Assembly (NCBI RefSeq): GCF_013359725.1
Contig: NZ_JABFMW010000020.1
Location: 16,139-80,138 of the forward strand
Source of the DNA: Pseudarthrobacter sp. C4D7
GTDB lineage: Bacteria > Actinomycetota > Actinomycetes > Actinomycetales > Micrococcaceae
Direction: 5' to 3'
DNA length: 64,000 nt
Part shown: piece after piece, positions 1 through 7,986 of the stretch
Layout of the letters: each line of letters starts with the position of its first letter
Numbering within the stretch: position 1 is the first letter of the stretch
The notes under the pieces: model-generated
What the model was told of the DNA's origin: nothing
Database searches by the model: none
The model's input: only the letters and a program-made list of their open reading frames with translations
Program-made: the position numbers and the translations under genes

Positions 1-1
1 G

Positions 2-205
2 GCAGGGCAGTCACATGCCTGGCTGGAGTGGTGGGACGGGGACTGGCGCAGCTGGGACCCCACCAACCACAAACCCGCCGGGGACTTCCACGTCACGGTG
101 GCCCGGGGCCGCGACTACCGCGATGTGCCCCCGCTGAAAGGTATCCTGTCCGGCGGCGGCGGCTCGGCGCTGAAGGTCAGCGTGGAGATCACCCAGCTCG
201 CCTGA
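2..205 (+). CDS. Transglutaminase-like domain protein, C-terminal fragment
   Basis: Partial gene entering from the left edge; the visible 67 residues end at TGA 203-205. The fragment contains SHAWLEWW followed by WRSWDPTN, the His and Asp catalytic motifs of the transglutaminase-like (papain-fold) superfamily, so the catalytic Cys should lie upstream of the window. The tail ends ...SVEITQLA, a typical end for bacterial transglutaminase-family proteins of about 270-300 residues. In actinobacteria these proteins often sit with alpha-E and circularly permuted ATP-grasp partners, but the upstream genes are not visible, so that link is untested. Assignment to the superfamily is good; the substrate is unknown. 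Confidence 0.75.
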   Translation, partial: AGQSHAWLEWWDGDWRSWDPTNHKPAGDFHVTVARGRDYRDVPPLKGILSGGGGSALKVSVEITQLA

Positions 206-251
206 CGCAGCAGGTTCCCCGGCCTCCGTCGCCGGGGAACCCGCCGTCGGC

Positions 252-719
252 CTATTCCGACGCCGACTTGGCTGAACTGCTGATCTGGGTCCACCACGTC
301 ATCGGATCGGTGACCTTGAAGCGGCGGCCTGTGACGCTCTCCGGGGTGATGCGCACAAACGCGTCTTTCCGCCCGGCCTGCCAGGGGAAGAGGTACAGCC
401 GGGACGTCTCCAGCACGTCCTCAGTGCTCTTGACCAGGCCCGCGGTGCCCTTGATCACTACGCTCCAGGCCAGGCCCGTCCCGGGGTCCACACCATCAGC
501 CTCAACCGCCACAGGGGCGTCCCCGGAGGCCGCTGACAGTTTGGTTCCCTGGCTGGTGCGGAAAACCAGCGTGCCGCCGTCCACGGTGAAGTTGACCGGG
601 AAGATGTCCGGCCTGCCGTCAACGAGGACCGCCAGCCTGCCCACGGACACAGTCCGCAGCAGGGCCCAGCATTCGTAGTGTTCGAGATTCTGCACTTGGG
701 TGGATGGCTCGTTGCTCAT
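252..719 (-). CDS. Pyridoxamine 5'-phosphate oxidase-fold flavin/nucleotide-binding protein
   Basis: A 155-residue protein with the split-barrel flavin-binding fold. The N-terminal half carries the usual signature (CWALLRTVSVGRLAVLVDGRPDIFPVNF, shown in parts: CWALL near residue 17, GRLAV, PVNF), followed by LVFRTSQGTKL. This is the Pfam PNPOx-like / Pyridox_ox_2 pattern common in Arthrobacter and mycobacteria, where members bind FMN or F420. The exact substrate cannot be told from sequence. It ends convergently with the partial transglutaminase gene and starts at ATG 719, with a TATGCT box six bases upstream, so the transcript is probably leaderless. It is not pdxH: it lacks the length and C-terminal region of true pyridoxine oxidases. 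Confidence 0.8.
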   Translation of the reverse strand: MSNEPSTQVQNLEHYECWALLRTVSVGRLAVLVDGRPDIFPVNFTVDGGTLVFRTSQGTKLSAASGDAPVAVEADGVDPGTGLAWSVVIKGTAGLVKSTEDVLETSRLYLFPWQAGRKDAFVRITPESVTGRRFKVTDPMTWWTQISSSAKSASE

Positions 720-725
720 GCCGTG

Positions 726-731
726 AGCATA
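726..731 (-). promoter_or_regulatory. -10 element, leaderless start of the PNPOx-fold gene
   Basis: On the minus strand TATGCT is followed by six bases and ATG 719. There is no Shine-Dalgarno in the gap, which fits a leaderless mRNA. No clear -35. Confidence 0.45.
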
Positions 732-737
732 CCCGCA

Positions 738-2189
738 TCACCAGGGGCTGGGCTTGTAATCCTTGAGGAAGACACCGTACTGGTCCTCGCCGTTCTCGCC
801 CATGACAATCGGATCGTAGACCCGGGCCGCGCCGTCCACCAGGTCCAGGGGTGCATGGAAGCCTTCCTCCATGAGCCGGACCTTGGTGAAGTGCGGGCGC
901 TCGTCCGTGATCCAGCCGGTATCCACGGCAGTCATCAGGATCCCGTCCGTATCCAGCATCTCCTTGGCACTGGTGCGCGTCATCATGTTCAGCGCGGCCT
1001 TGGCCATGTTGGTGTGGGGGTGCCCGGGGCCCTTGTAGGCGCGGGAGAACTGTCCCTCCATGGCGGAGACGTTGACAATGTACTTGCGCCGGGCCGTGGA
1101 CCGCTTCATGGCACCCCGCAGCCGGCTGACCAGCAGGAACGGTGCCGTGACGTTGCAGAGCTGGACCTCAAGCATCTCCAGCGGGTCCACCTCGTCCAGC
1201 ACCTGCGTCCAGCTGTTGATGGTGGCAAGGTCCGGGACCAGGCCGCCGGCGTCGATGGCGGTTCCGGACGCGATGCGCTCCAGGGACGCAGATCCGGTGG
1301 ACAGAGCCAGGGAGGTGATGGCGTCGCCGGCCAGGACCGGGTGGTCGGTCACGCTTCCGGCCAGGGCCAGCGGGTGCTTGTCATGGGCGTGGCCGAATGT
1401 CAGCAGCTCAGGGCCGCCGTTGGCCTCCTCCAGTGCTGCCGGCAGCGGCTCGTCCTCGGCGTCCACCAGGGGCTTGTAGGCGTTGCCGGACCGGCGCACC
1501 GTCTGGGCCGCGTTGTTGATGATGATGTCCAGTGGGCCGGCCTGGTCGAGCGAATCGGTCAGGGCCATCACCTGGGCGGGATCGCGGAGGTCGATGCCCA
1601 CAATCCGAAGCCGGTGCAGCCAGTCGCCGCTGTCTTCCATGGCCGCGAAGCGCCGTGCGGCGTCCTTGGGGAACCGGGCGGTGATGGTGGTGTGCGCCCC
1701 GTCGCGGAGCAGCCGCAGGGCGATGTACATGCCGATCTTGGCCCGCCCGCCGGTGAGCAGCGCCCGCCGCCCGGTGAGATCGGTCCGGGCATCGCGCTTG
1801 CTGTGGCTGAAGGCGGCGCATTCGGGGCACAGCTGGTGGTAGAAGGCGTCCACCTGCGTGTAGTGCTGCTTGCAGATGTAGCAGGGGCGGGACCTGAGGA
1901 GGTGGCCGGCGATCTTCCCGGTGGCGGAGGTCTCCAGTTTGTTGCCGCGGGTTTCATCATCGATCCGGTCAGGGGCGGCGGTGGCCGTCTGGGCAATAAC
2001 GGCTCGGTCGGCCTCCGCGATCGAATCACGCTTGGTGACCCTGCGGTGGCGCTTGACGGCCTTGAACATTTTCCCGGTGGCGCGGCGTACGGAGACGTAG
2101 TCCGGGTGCTCCTCGTCGTATTCGTGGATGGTGTTCAGGACCTTGAGGCAGGCCTGGATGTCCTCAGGGGTCAGATCGGGGGAGCTCAT
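738..2189 (-). CDS. Short-chain dehydrogenase with inserted zinc-ribbon-like motif
   Basis: A 483-residue protein. Residues 1-100 are a charged N-terminal region, followed by two CxxC pairs (C103/C106 and C121/C124, CYIC and CPEC) that look like a zinc ribbon. A Rossmann domain begins at about residue 140 with TGGRAKIG at 146-153, a variant of the SDR glycine motif, then INNAAQTV as the NNAG equivalent. A Ser is present in NVSAMEG, but the position of the catalytic Tyr of YxxxK reads Thr (TNMAK). The protein is therefore a divergent SDR that may bind NAD(P) without standard chemistry. Start ATG 2189 has TAAAAT seven bases upstream. It lies between the PNPOx gene and convergent-oriented neighbour glgC on the same strand. 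Function unknown; a redox role is likely but unproven. Confidence 0.75.
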   Translation of the reverse strand: MSSPDLTPEDIQACLKVLNTIHEYDEEHPDYVSVRRATGKMFKAVKRHRRVTKRDSIAEADRAVIAQTATAAPDRIDDETRGNKLETSATGKIAGHLLRSRPCYICKQHYTQVDAFYHQLCPECAAFSHSKRDARTDLTGRRALLTGGRAKIGMYIALRLLRDGAHTTITARFPKDAARRFAAMEDSGDWLHRLRIVGIDLRDPAQVMALTDSLDQAGPLDIIINNAAQTVRRSGNAYKPLVDAEDEPLPAALEEANGGPELLTFGHAHDKHPLALAGSVTDHPVLAGDAITSLALSTGSASLERIASGTAIDAGGLVPDLATINSWTQVLDEVDPLEMLEVQLCNVTAPFLLVSRLRGAMKRSTARRKYIVNVSAMEGQFSRAYKGPGHPHTNMAKAALNMMTRTSAKEMLDTDGILMTAVDTGWITDERPHFTKVRLMEEGFHAPLDLVDGAARVYDPIVMGENGEDQYGVFLKDYKPSPW

Positions 2190-2196
2190 TGGGAAA

Positions 2197-2202
2197 ATTT
2201 TA
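2197..2202 (-). promoter_or_regulatory. -10 element, leaderless start of the SDR gene
   Basis: Minus strand TAAAAT, seven bases, then ATG 2189. The spacer holds no Shine-Dalgarno. Confidence 0.5.
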
Positions 2203-2276
2203 CAGCGTACGGCACAGGCCGGGGCACCATGGGTGGTGCCCCGGCCTGCATGTGGCGCGGGAAGGTATCCTGCGGA

Positions 2277-3686
2277 TCAGCCCAGCCGGGCTGCGGGTGC
2301 GGCCTCCGCCGCCGCGGCGGCGTGCGTGCCGGCCACCTTGTCTGCGGCCTCGCGCATGGCTGAGTACTGCTCCGCGGCTGCCTTGATGGCGTTGGGCAGG
2401 ACGCTCAGGTGGCTGGCGGCAAGCTTCCGTTCCTCCTCGCCCGGTTCCGGAACCTCCTGGCCCTTGGCCAGGACGGTGATGCCGGACTCGGTGACCTTGA
2501 ACCCGCGCGCCCTGTCCAGGTCCGGGTCCAGTCCGATGGCGGCACCGGCCGGGACCTTGACATTCTTGTCCAGGATGGCACGGTTGATGACGGCTCCCTC
2601 GCCCACCTGCACCTTGTCCATCAGGACTGAGTCGATGACCCGGCCGCTGGTGGCAACGTAGACGTCATTGGACAGGACGGAGCCTTCCACCACGCCGCCG
2701 GAAATCACCACGCCGTTGGCCACAATGGAGTCCAGCGCCGTGCCCACGGTGTTGTTCTTGCCGCGCACGAACTTGGCGGGCGGCGAGATGCTCTGGCGAG
2801 TGTAGATGGGCCACTCGGAGTTGTAGAGGTTGAACACCGGCAGCGGGGAGATGAGGTCCATGTGGGCGTCGTAGAAGGAATCGATGGTGCCGACGTCCCG
2901 CCAGTAGGTGCGGTCGCGCTCGGTGGAACCCGGGATGTCGTTGAGGGTGAAGTCGTAGACCCCGGCCTCGCCCCGGTTGACGAAGTAGGGGATGATGTCC
3001 CCGCCCATGTCGTGCTTGGTGTCCAGCCGTTCGGCGTCAACGTGCAGCGCGGCCACCAGTGCATCGGCGTCGAACACGTAGTTGCCCATGGAAGCCAGGA
3101 ACTGTGAGGGATCGGCGGCAAGCCCTGGGGTGCTGGAGGGCTTTTCCACGAAGGCGGCGATCTTTTGGGCGTCGTTCTGGTCCACTTCGATGACACCGAA
3201 CTGGTCGGCCATGTGCAGCGGCTGCCGGACGGCCGCCACGGTGGCCTTGGCTCCGCTGCGGACGTGCTGGTCCACCATCTGGGCGAAGTCCATGCGGTAC
3301 ACGTGGTCGGCGCCGACCACGACGACGATGTCGGGGTTGGCGTCATGGATCAGGTTCAGGGACTGGTAGATGGCGTTGGCGCTGCCCAGGAACCAGCTTT
3401 TGCCGACGCGCTGCTGTGCGGGGACGGAGGCGACGTAGTTGCCGAGCTGGGTGGACATCCGCCAAGCTTCGGAGATATGCCGGTCGAGGCTATGGGACTT
3501 GTATTGGGTGAGGACCACAATCTGCAGGTAACGCGAATTCACCAGATTGGAAATCGCAAAATCGATAAGGCGGTAGCTGCCGGCAAAGGGCACGGCGGGC
3601 TTGGCCCGGTCTGCCGTCAATGGCATCAGTCTGTTTCCCTCGCCACCTGCGAGGACAATGGCCAGGACTTTTTTGGTCAACGGCAT
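2277..3686 (-). CDS. glgC: Glucose-1-phosphate adenylyltransferase
   Basis: Makes ADP-glucose from ATP and glucose 1-phosphate, the committed step of bacterial glycogen synthesis. The 469-residue protein opens with the nucleotidyltransferase motif [12 protein letters not shown], then KPAVPFAG and [11 protein letters not shown], and shows the WYRGTADA-equivalent region as GSANAIYQ. The C-terminal left-handed beta-helix part carries [13 protein letters not shown] and VQVGEGAVI. It is about 50 residues longer than most GlgC proteins because of an Ala-rich tail ([20 protein letters not shown]). ATG 3686 is preceded by AGGAGCG at a normal distance. It is divergent from glgA, with about 100 bases between the two starts, so one control region probably serves both. 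Confidence 0.93.
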   Translation of the reverse strand: MPLTKKVLAIVLAGGEGNRLMPLTADRAKPAVPFAGSYRLIDFAISNLVNSRYLQIVVLTQYKSHSLDRHISEAWRMSTQLGNYVASVPAQQRVGKSWFLGSANAIYQSLNLIHDANPDIVVVVGADHVYRMDFAQMVDQHVRSGAKATVAAVRQPLHMADQFGVIEVDQNDAQKIAAFVEKPSSTPGLAADPSQFLASMGNYVFDADALVAALHVDAERLDTKHDMGGDIIPYFVNRGEAGVYDFTLNDIPGSTERDRTYWRDVGTIDSFYDAHMDLISPLPVFNLYNSEWPIYTRQSISPPAKFVRGKNNTVGTALDSIVANGVVISGGVVEGSVLSNDVYVATSGRVIDSVLMDKVQVGEGAVINRAILDKNVKVPAGAAIGLDPDLDRARGFKVTESGITVLAKGQEVPEPGEEERKLAASHLSVLPNAIKAAAEQYSAMREAADKVAGTHAAAAAEAAPAARLG

Positions 3687-3775
3687 AATGGTCGCTCCTG
3701 TACGCCTTCGTAACTCCCCAAGACAGTCCGGTAGGCCCGGACTCCTTCACACTAGAACAGTTATGCGTGAACGAC

Positions 3776-3781
3776 TACCTT
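3776..3781 (+). promoter_or_regulatory. -10 element supporting a GTG start for glgA
   Basis: TACCTT is followed by seven bases and GTG 3789. This spacing matches the other leaderless starts in the window and supports GTG 3789 over the in-frame TTG 3780, which lies inside the box. Confidence 0.4.
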
Positions 3782-3788
3782 GGGTCTT

Positions 3789-4994
3789 GTGCGAATAGAC
3801 ATTGTGACTAAAGAGTTCCCGCCGGAGATCTACGGTGGCGCCGGGGTGCATGTAGCCGAGTTGAGCAGGGTGCTGAGTAAGCACGTTGACCTGCAGGTTC
3901 GTGCTTTTGGTGCTCCCCGCGATGCTGATTACCATGGCGCAACCGTGACCTCCTACCAGGTTCCCGAGGACCTCGGCGGGGCCAACGCGGCGGTGCAGAC
4001 GCTCGGCGTCGACCTGCGCATTGTGCCGGATGTGCAGGGGGCCGACCTGGTCCATTCGCACACCTGGTACGCCAACATGGCAGGCCACCTCGCCTCGCTG
4101 CTGCACGGGATTCCGCACGTTCTCAGCGCCCACAGCCTTGAGCCGCTCCGGCCGTGGAAGGCCGAGCAGCTGGGTGGCGGCTACGCCCTCTCGTCCTGGG
4201 TGGAAAAGACTGCCTACGAGGCCGCGGCGGCGATCATCGCGGTGTCGGAAGGCATGCGCCAGGACATCCTGCGCAGCTACCCCAACGTTGACCCGGGCAA
4301 GGTCCGGGTGGTCCACAACGGCATCGACGTGGATCTTTGGCAGCGTGATGAAAACGACGACGCCGTCCGGGCGCTGGGCATCGACCCCGCCAAACCGAAC
4401 GTCGTCTTTGTGGGAAGAAACACACGCCAGAAGGGCGTTCCCTACCTCCTGCGGGCGGCAGCAAAACTTCCGGCGGATGTCCAGCTGGTCCTGTGCCTGG
4501 GTGCGGCGGACACGCCGGAACTGGCCGCGGAAACGGCTGCCCTGATCGAGGAGCTGCAGAAGCAGCGCACCGGCGTGGTGCTGATTGAACGGATGCTGCC
4601 GCGCCATGAGCTGATCCAGGTCCTCAGCCACGCCACGGCTTTCGCCTGCCCCTCCATCTACGAGCCGCTGGGCATCGTGAACCTCGAAGCCATGGCCTGC
4701 GGCGCCGCCGTGGTGGCCAGTGCCACCGGCGGCATCCCCGAGGTGGTCCAGCACGGTGAAACCGGCCTGCTGGTGGAGCTGGAACAGGTCACCGACGGCA
4801 CCGGAACGCCCCTGGACCCGGAAAAGTTCGTGGCGGAATTCGCCGCCGCCCTGACCGAGGTGGTATCCGATCCCGCCCGCGCCCGCGCCATGGGGCAGGC
4901 AGGCCGCGAGCGCGCCGAAAAGCATTTCTCGTGGGATTCGATCACGGAGACCACCCTCGAGGTCTACCGCTCGGTGTTGCCGGCCGGCGCCTAA
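3789..4994 (+). CDS. glgA: Glycogen synthase / ADP-glucose or maltose-1-phosphate forming glycosyltransferase (GT4)
   Basis: A 401-residue GT4-type enzyme. It starts RIDIVTKEFPPEIYGGAGVHV, the donor-loop motif shared by GlgA-like proteins (KEFPPEIYGGAG), and carries FVGRNTRQKGVPYLL and the E-x7-E region CPSIYEPLGIVNLEAMACG. In actinobacteria the short GT4 enzyme next to glgC (GlgM/GlgA) either extends glycogen or makes alpha-maltose 1-phosphate from ADP-glucose for the GlgE route; sequence alone does not decide which. GTG 3789 is chosen because the conserved M-R-I-D start falls there; an upstream TTG at 3780 is in frame. Divergent from glgC. A strong hairpin follows the stop. Confidence 0.88.
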   Translation: MRIDIVTKEFPPEIYGGAGVHVAELSRVLSKHVDLQVRAFGAPRDADYHGATVTSYQVPEDLGGANAAVQTLGVDLRIVPDVQGADLVHSHTWYANMAGHLASLLHGIPHVLSAHSLEPLRPWKAEQLGGGYALSSWVEKTAYEAAAAIIAVSEGMRQDILRSYPNVDPGKVRVVHNGIDVDLWQRDENDDAVRALGIDPAKPNVVFVGRNTRQKGVPYLLRAAAKLPADVQLVLCLGAADTPELAAETAALIEELQKQRTGVVLIERMLPRHELIQVLSHATAFACPSIYEPLGIVNLEAMACGAAVVASATGGIPEVVQHGETGLLVELEQVTDGTGTPLDPEKFVAEFAAALTEVVSDPARARAMGQAGRERAEKHFSWDSITETTLEVYRSVLPAGA

Positions 4995-5014
4995 GCGTCC
5001 CGGCAGAAGAACCT

Positions 5015-5056
5015 ACGACGGCGCCGCTCCCCTTTGAAGGGGAGCGGCGCCGTCGT
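5015..5056. terminator. Bidirectional terminator hairpin between glgA and the acyl-CoA oxidase gene
   Basis: A perfect 20-base inverted repeat (arms 5015-5034 and 5037-5056) with only two bases at the centre sits between two convergent genes. It has a short T run on the plus side only, but the stem is very strong. Confidence 0.75.
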
Positions 5057-5085
5057 TGGTTGGATGGTCTGCGGGACCAGCCAGG

Positions 5086-7197
5086 CTAGGCCTTCCGGCC
5101 CGCCGTCCTGGCAATAAGGACCTTTTCGTCCACCGGGGCCTGCCCGCTGGCCCGCTCGCTGCGGAAGTGCGCCCGGGCCTCGTCCTGGCGGCTCTTTTCG
5201 GCGCCCGTGGCGATGGCCGCACGGACGTGGTCTTCGCCGTACCCGAAGGCCTCCACAAGGTCCAGGGCATGGGGGCGGATTTTCTCCAGCAGACGGTTGA
5301 TGTAGCCGCCCACTGTGCGCGCACGCTGCATGGAAAGGCGGCCGTTCATGAGGTACCAAGAGAGGTTCTTTTCGATCAGGGACAGGCCGAAGAGATCCCG
5401 CAGCCAGGTAAGGACCGTCCTGGTTCCGGGATCTTCAACATGCTGCAGTGCGTCGGTGAACGCTTCCCACTGCAGGAGCTCAGCGTGTGCCTGTGCGGCA
5501 TCGATGAGCTCGTTCTGGTGCCGGTTGAACAGGGCCGCACCCTTTTCCTGCGAGAGGCGCTTGCTGCCCTTCAAGGCGGCACCCGCTTCAGCCACCATGG
5601 TCTGGACCCGGTCGGTCAGGAGGGCGCGTTGGCCTTCCTCGTCGCGGAGTGCGATGGCGGCCTTCTGGACCGAACCAGTGTCGGCCATGAACTGGGCCAC
5701 CTGGCGCAGGCCCGTGCGGTGGACGGCGACGCCGGCTGCCTGGTTCACCACGTACCGGGCCAGCACGCCGAAGTCCACGTTCCTGAATTCCTTGGCGTAG
5801 TCGGCCAGCAGGCGCTTGGCCACCAGCTGGAGCAGTACGGTGTTGTCGCCTTCGAAGGTGACGTACACGTCCAGGTCGGCGCGCAGCGAAGCGAACCGGT
5901 TCTCAATCAGGAAGCCGGCACCACCGCAGGCTTCACGGCATTCCTGCAGGGTGTCCAGGGCGTGCCAGGTGCTGAGGGGCTTCAGGGCAGCGGCGAGGGT
6001 CTCCAGGTCCTGGCGGTCTGCGTCGGTGTCGTGGGCGCCGGAGAACACGTCGTCGAATTTCTGCAGCAGCTGCTCGTGCGCAAAGCTGGCCGCGTAGGTG
6101 GCGGCCAGGCGGGTGAACAGGCGGCGCTGGTGCCGCTGGTAGTCCAGCAGGACTTCTTCCTCGGTGTGCGAGGAGGCGTTGAACTGGCGGCGTTCGGTGG
6201 CGTACTGGATGGCGGCCTTCAGGGCCACCTTGGAGGCAGCCACGGCCGCGCCGTCCAGGGACACGCGGCCCTGGACCAGGGTGCCCAGCATGGTGAAGAA
6301 GCGCCGGCCGGGGCTGGCGATCGGCGACGTGTAGGTCCCGTCCGCGTCGACGTTGCCGTACCGGTTCAGGAGGTTGGTCCGGGGAATGCGGACGTTGTCG
6401 AAGTGCAGCCGGCCGTTGTCGATGCCGTTCAGGCCGCCCTTGACGCCGTCGTCCTCCCCGCCGATTCCGGGGAGGAATTCCTTGCTCTTCGGATCCCGGA
6501 GGTCCACGTAGAAGGCGTGGACGCCGTGGTTCACGCCCCGGGTAACCAGCTGGGCGAAGACCACAGCGCCGAGGCCGTCATTGGCGGCGTTGCCGATGTA
6601 ATCCTTCCAGGCGGCGCGGAACGGCGTGTTGATGACGAATTCTTCGGTGCCGGGTTCGTAGGTTGCGGTGGTGGCGATGCTGGCAACGTCCGAGCCGTGG
6701 CCGGTCTCCGTCATGGCGAAGCAGCCCGGAATCTCCAGGCTCATGATGCCCGGCAACCACTTGTTGTGGTGCTCGGCGGTTCCCAGATGCATGACGGCGG
6801 AGCCGAAGAGGCCCCACTGGACTCCGGCCTTGATCTGCAGCGACGGGTCAGCCACCACCAGTTCCTCAAAACCGGCAATATTGCCGCCGTGGTCGTCAGA
6901 GCCGCCCAGCTCCGACGGGAACGCGCGGTGCACGGCCTCGTTGTCCACCAGGTACTTGAGCTGGCCGAAGACGCGGGCGCGGTGTTCCGTGTGCGTCAGG
7001 CCTTCGATCTTGTGCAGTTCGGGCCGGGCGGCCAGGTCCCGCGCCTGGAGCCGGACATCGGCCCACTTGCCCAGGAGCTGCCTGCCCAGTGCCTCGACGT
7101 CGACGGCGGGGGTGGTGCCGTGGTCCACGGGTTTGGCGGCAGGGGTTGCGGCGGGGCGGAGCCCTTTGTGCGCGGGGCGTTCCACTACGTCAGTCAT
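5086..7197 (-). CDS. Acyl-CoA oxidase / long acyl-CoA dehydrogenase
   Basis: A flavoprotein that introduces the 2,3 double bond into acyl-CoA. At 703 residues it is longer than ordinary acyl-CoA dehydrogenases (about 380-610) and has the acyl-CoA oxidase layout: FAMTETGHGSDV for flavin contact, CGGAGFLIENRF, and FEGDNTVLLQLVAKR. A C-terminal helical extension covers the last 250 residues. ATG 7197 is chosen because its Shine-Dalgarno AAGGACTG overlaps the end of the TetR gene and the open frame before it has unlike composition. The TetR stop and this ATG are one base apart, so the two are co-transcribed. Whether oxygen or ETF is the acceptor cannot be settled here. The neighbourhood resembles mycobacterial fadE5. 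Confidence 0.87.
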   Translation of the reverse strand: MTDVVERPAHKGLRPAATPAAKPVDHGTTPAVDVEALGRQLLGKWADVRLQARDLAARPELHKIEGLTHTEHRARVFGQLKYLVDNEAVHRAFPSELGGSDDHGGNIAGFEELVVADPSLQIKAGVQWGLFGSAVMHLGTAEHHNKWLPGIMSLEIPGCFAMTETGHGSDVASIATTATYEPGTEEFVINTPFRAAWKDYIGNAANDGLGAVVFAQLVTRGVNHGVHAFYVDLRDPKSKEFLPGIGGEDDGVKGGLNGIDNGRLHFDNVRIPRTNLLNRYGNVDADGTYTSPIASPGRRFFTMLGTLVQGRVSLDGAAVAASKVALKAAIQYATERRQFNASSHTEEEVLLDYQRHQRRLFTRLAATYAASFAHEQLLQKFDDVFSGAHDTDADRQDLETLAAALKPLSTWHALDTLQECREACGGAGFLIENRFASLRADLDVYVTFEGDNTVLLQLVAKRLLADYAKEFRNVDFGVLARYVVNQAAGVAVHRTGLRQVAQFMADTGSVQKAAIALRDEEGQRALLTDRVQTMVAEAGAALKGSKRLSQEKGAALFNRHQNELIDAAQAHAELLQWEAFTDALQHVEDPGTRTVLTWLRDLFGLSLIEKNLSWYLMNGRLSMQRARTVGGYINRLLEKIRPHALDLVEAFGYGEDHVRAAIATGAEKSRQDEARAHFRSERASGQAPVDEKVLIARTAGRKA

Positions 7198-7198
7198 G

Positions 7199-7924
7199 TC
7201 ACAGTCCTTCTTTGGCGGATAACTTGGTGGTTGGTGAAGCGGGGGTGAGTTCAGGGACGATGCCCACGCACAGCCAGGCCGTGATGTAGTGCGCCATGGC
7301 ATCCTGGTCAGGTTTTGTGGGGGAGTCCGGGGTGCTGAGCCATTGTTCGCCGGCGTTCCGGACCAGTCCGATGGCTGCCTTGGGCCAGTACCCGATGACG
7401 GTTTCCGTCACGTCCCCCAGATGCGCGCGCATCGGGGTGGTGATCATGTCAGCGATGGCGTCAAAAAAGGGGCCCAGCGGCCCACCGGCCGCGGCGGGGT
7501 GCGGAGCTGCGGCATCACCGGGAGCGTAACTGGTGACGAAGGTGTAGACGTTGGGGCTGGTGCCGGCCATCTGGAGGTAGGCCGAGACCATGGCCAGCAG
7601 GCCTTCCCGTGGCGTCAAGGCACTTTGGGCGGCCTCCTGGATGCGGTTCTGCATCTGGCTGAGGACTACTTCGCCCACCGCCTGCTGCAGCCCGGCCTTA
7701 TCCCCGAAATACCGGTAGAAGACAGATTTCGATGTTCCGGCGGCAGTGGCGATCTCTTCCATGGAGGCATCGCTGCCCAGCGCGTGCACGGCCCGCCGGG
7801 CCTGCTTGATCAGTTCCCTGCGCCGCTCCTCCCGGTGGCTTTGCCAGCGTGACGAGCGGCCGTCGGGGCTGGCCTGCGGGGGCAGTTCGATGGTCAGCGG
7901 GGAGTGCGTGTCCTGAAGGTTCAC
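7199..7924 (-). CDS. TetR-family regulator of the fatty-acid locus
   Basis: A 241-residue TetR protein. The helix-turn-helix is clear near residues 55-75 (ASMEEIATAAGTSKSVFYRYFGDKAGLQQAV). The C-terminal half is a ligand domain with no family signature I recognise. It is divergent from the thiolase gene and directly upstream of the acyl-CoA oxidase, so it probably represses both arms and responds to an acyl-CoA. The start is GTG 7924; TACGCT lies seven bases before it, inside the palindrome, which implies a leaderless, self-repressed transcript. Confidence 0.88.
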   Translation of the reverse strand: MNLQDTHSPLTIELPPQASPDGRSSRWQSHREERRRELIKQARRAVHALGSDASMEEIATAAGTSKSVFYRYFGDKAGLQQAVGEVVLSQMQNRIQEAAQSALTPREGLLAMVSAYLQMAGTSPNVYTFVTSYAPGDAAAPHPAAAGGPLGPFFDAIADMITTPMRAHLGDVTETVIGYWPKAAIGLVRNAGEQWLSTPDSPTKPDQDAMAHYITAWLCVGIVPELTPASPTTKLSAKEGL

Positions 7925-7956
7925 GATACCCAGCGTATCAGGTACGCTGGGTATCG
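7924..7956. promoter_or_regulatory. Perfect palindrome, likely TetR operator for both divergent units
   Basis: Arms CGATACCCAGCGTA (7924-7937) and its exact complement (7943-7956) flank TCAGG. The palindrome covers the first base of the TetR GTG start and the TACGCT -10 of that gene (7932-7937 on the minus strand). It also offers a mirror TACGCT (7943-7948) for the thiolase direction. The position and symmetry fit a TetR dimer site. Confidence 0.8.
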
Positions 7957-7986
7957 GTAACCACCCGTGACCAGAGGAGCGCTCCT

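Noticed and set aside
678..2363. Long open plus-strand frame over the SDR gene
   Set aside because: It mirrors the SDR gene antisense and shows no motif; long shadow frames are expected at this GC content.
5056..7248. 730-codon plus-strand frame opposite the acyl-CoA oxidase
   Set aside because: It is the antisense shadow of a gene with clear catalytic motifs; its composition is Val/Gly/Gln-rich with no domain.
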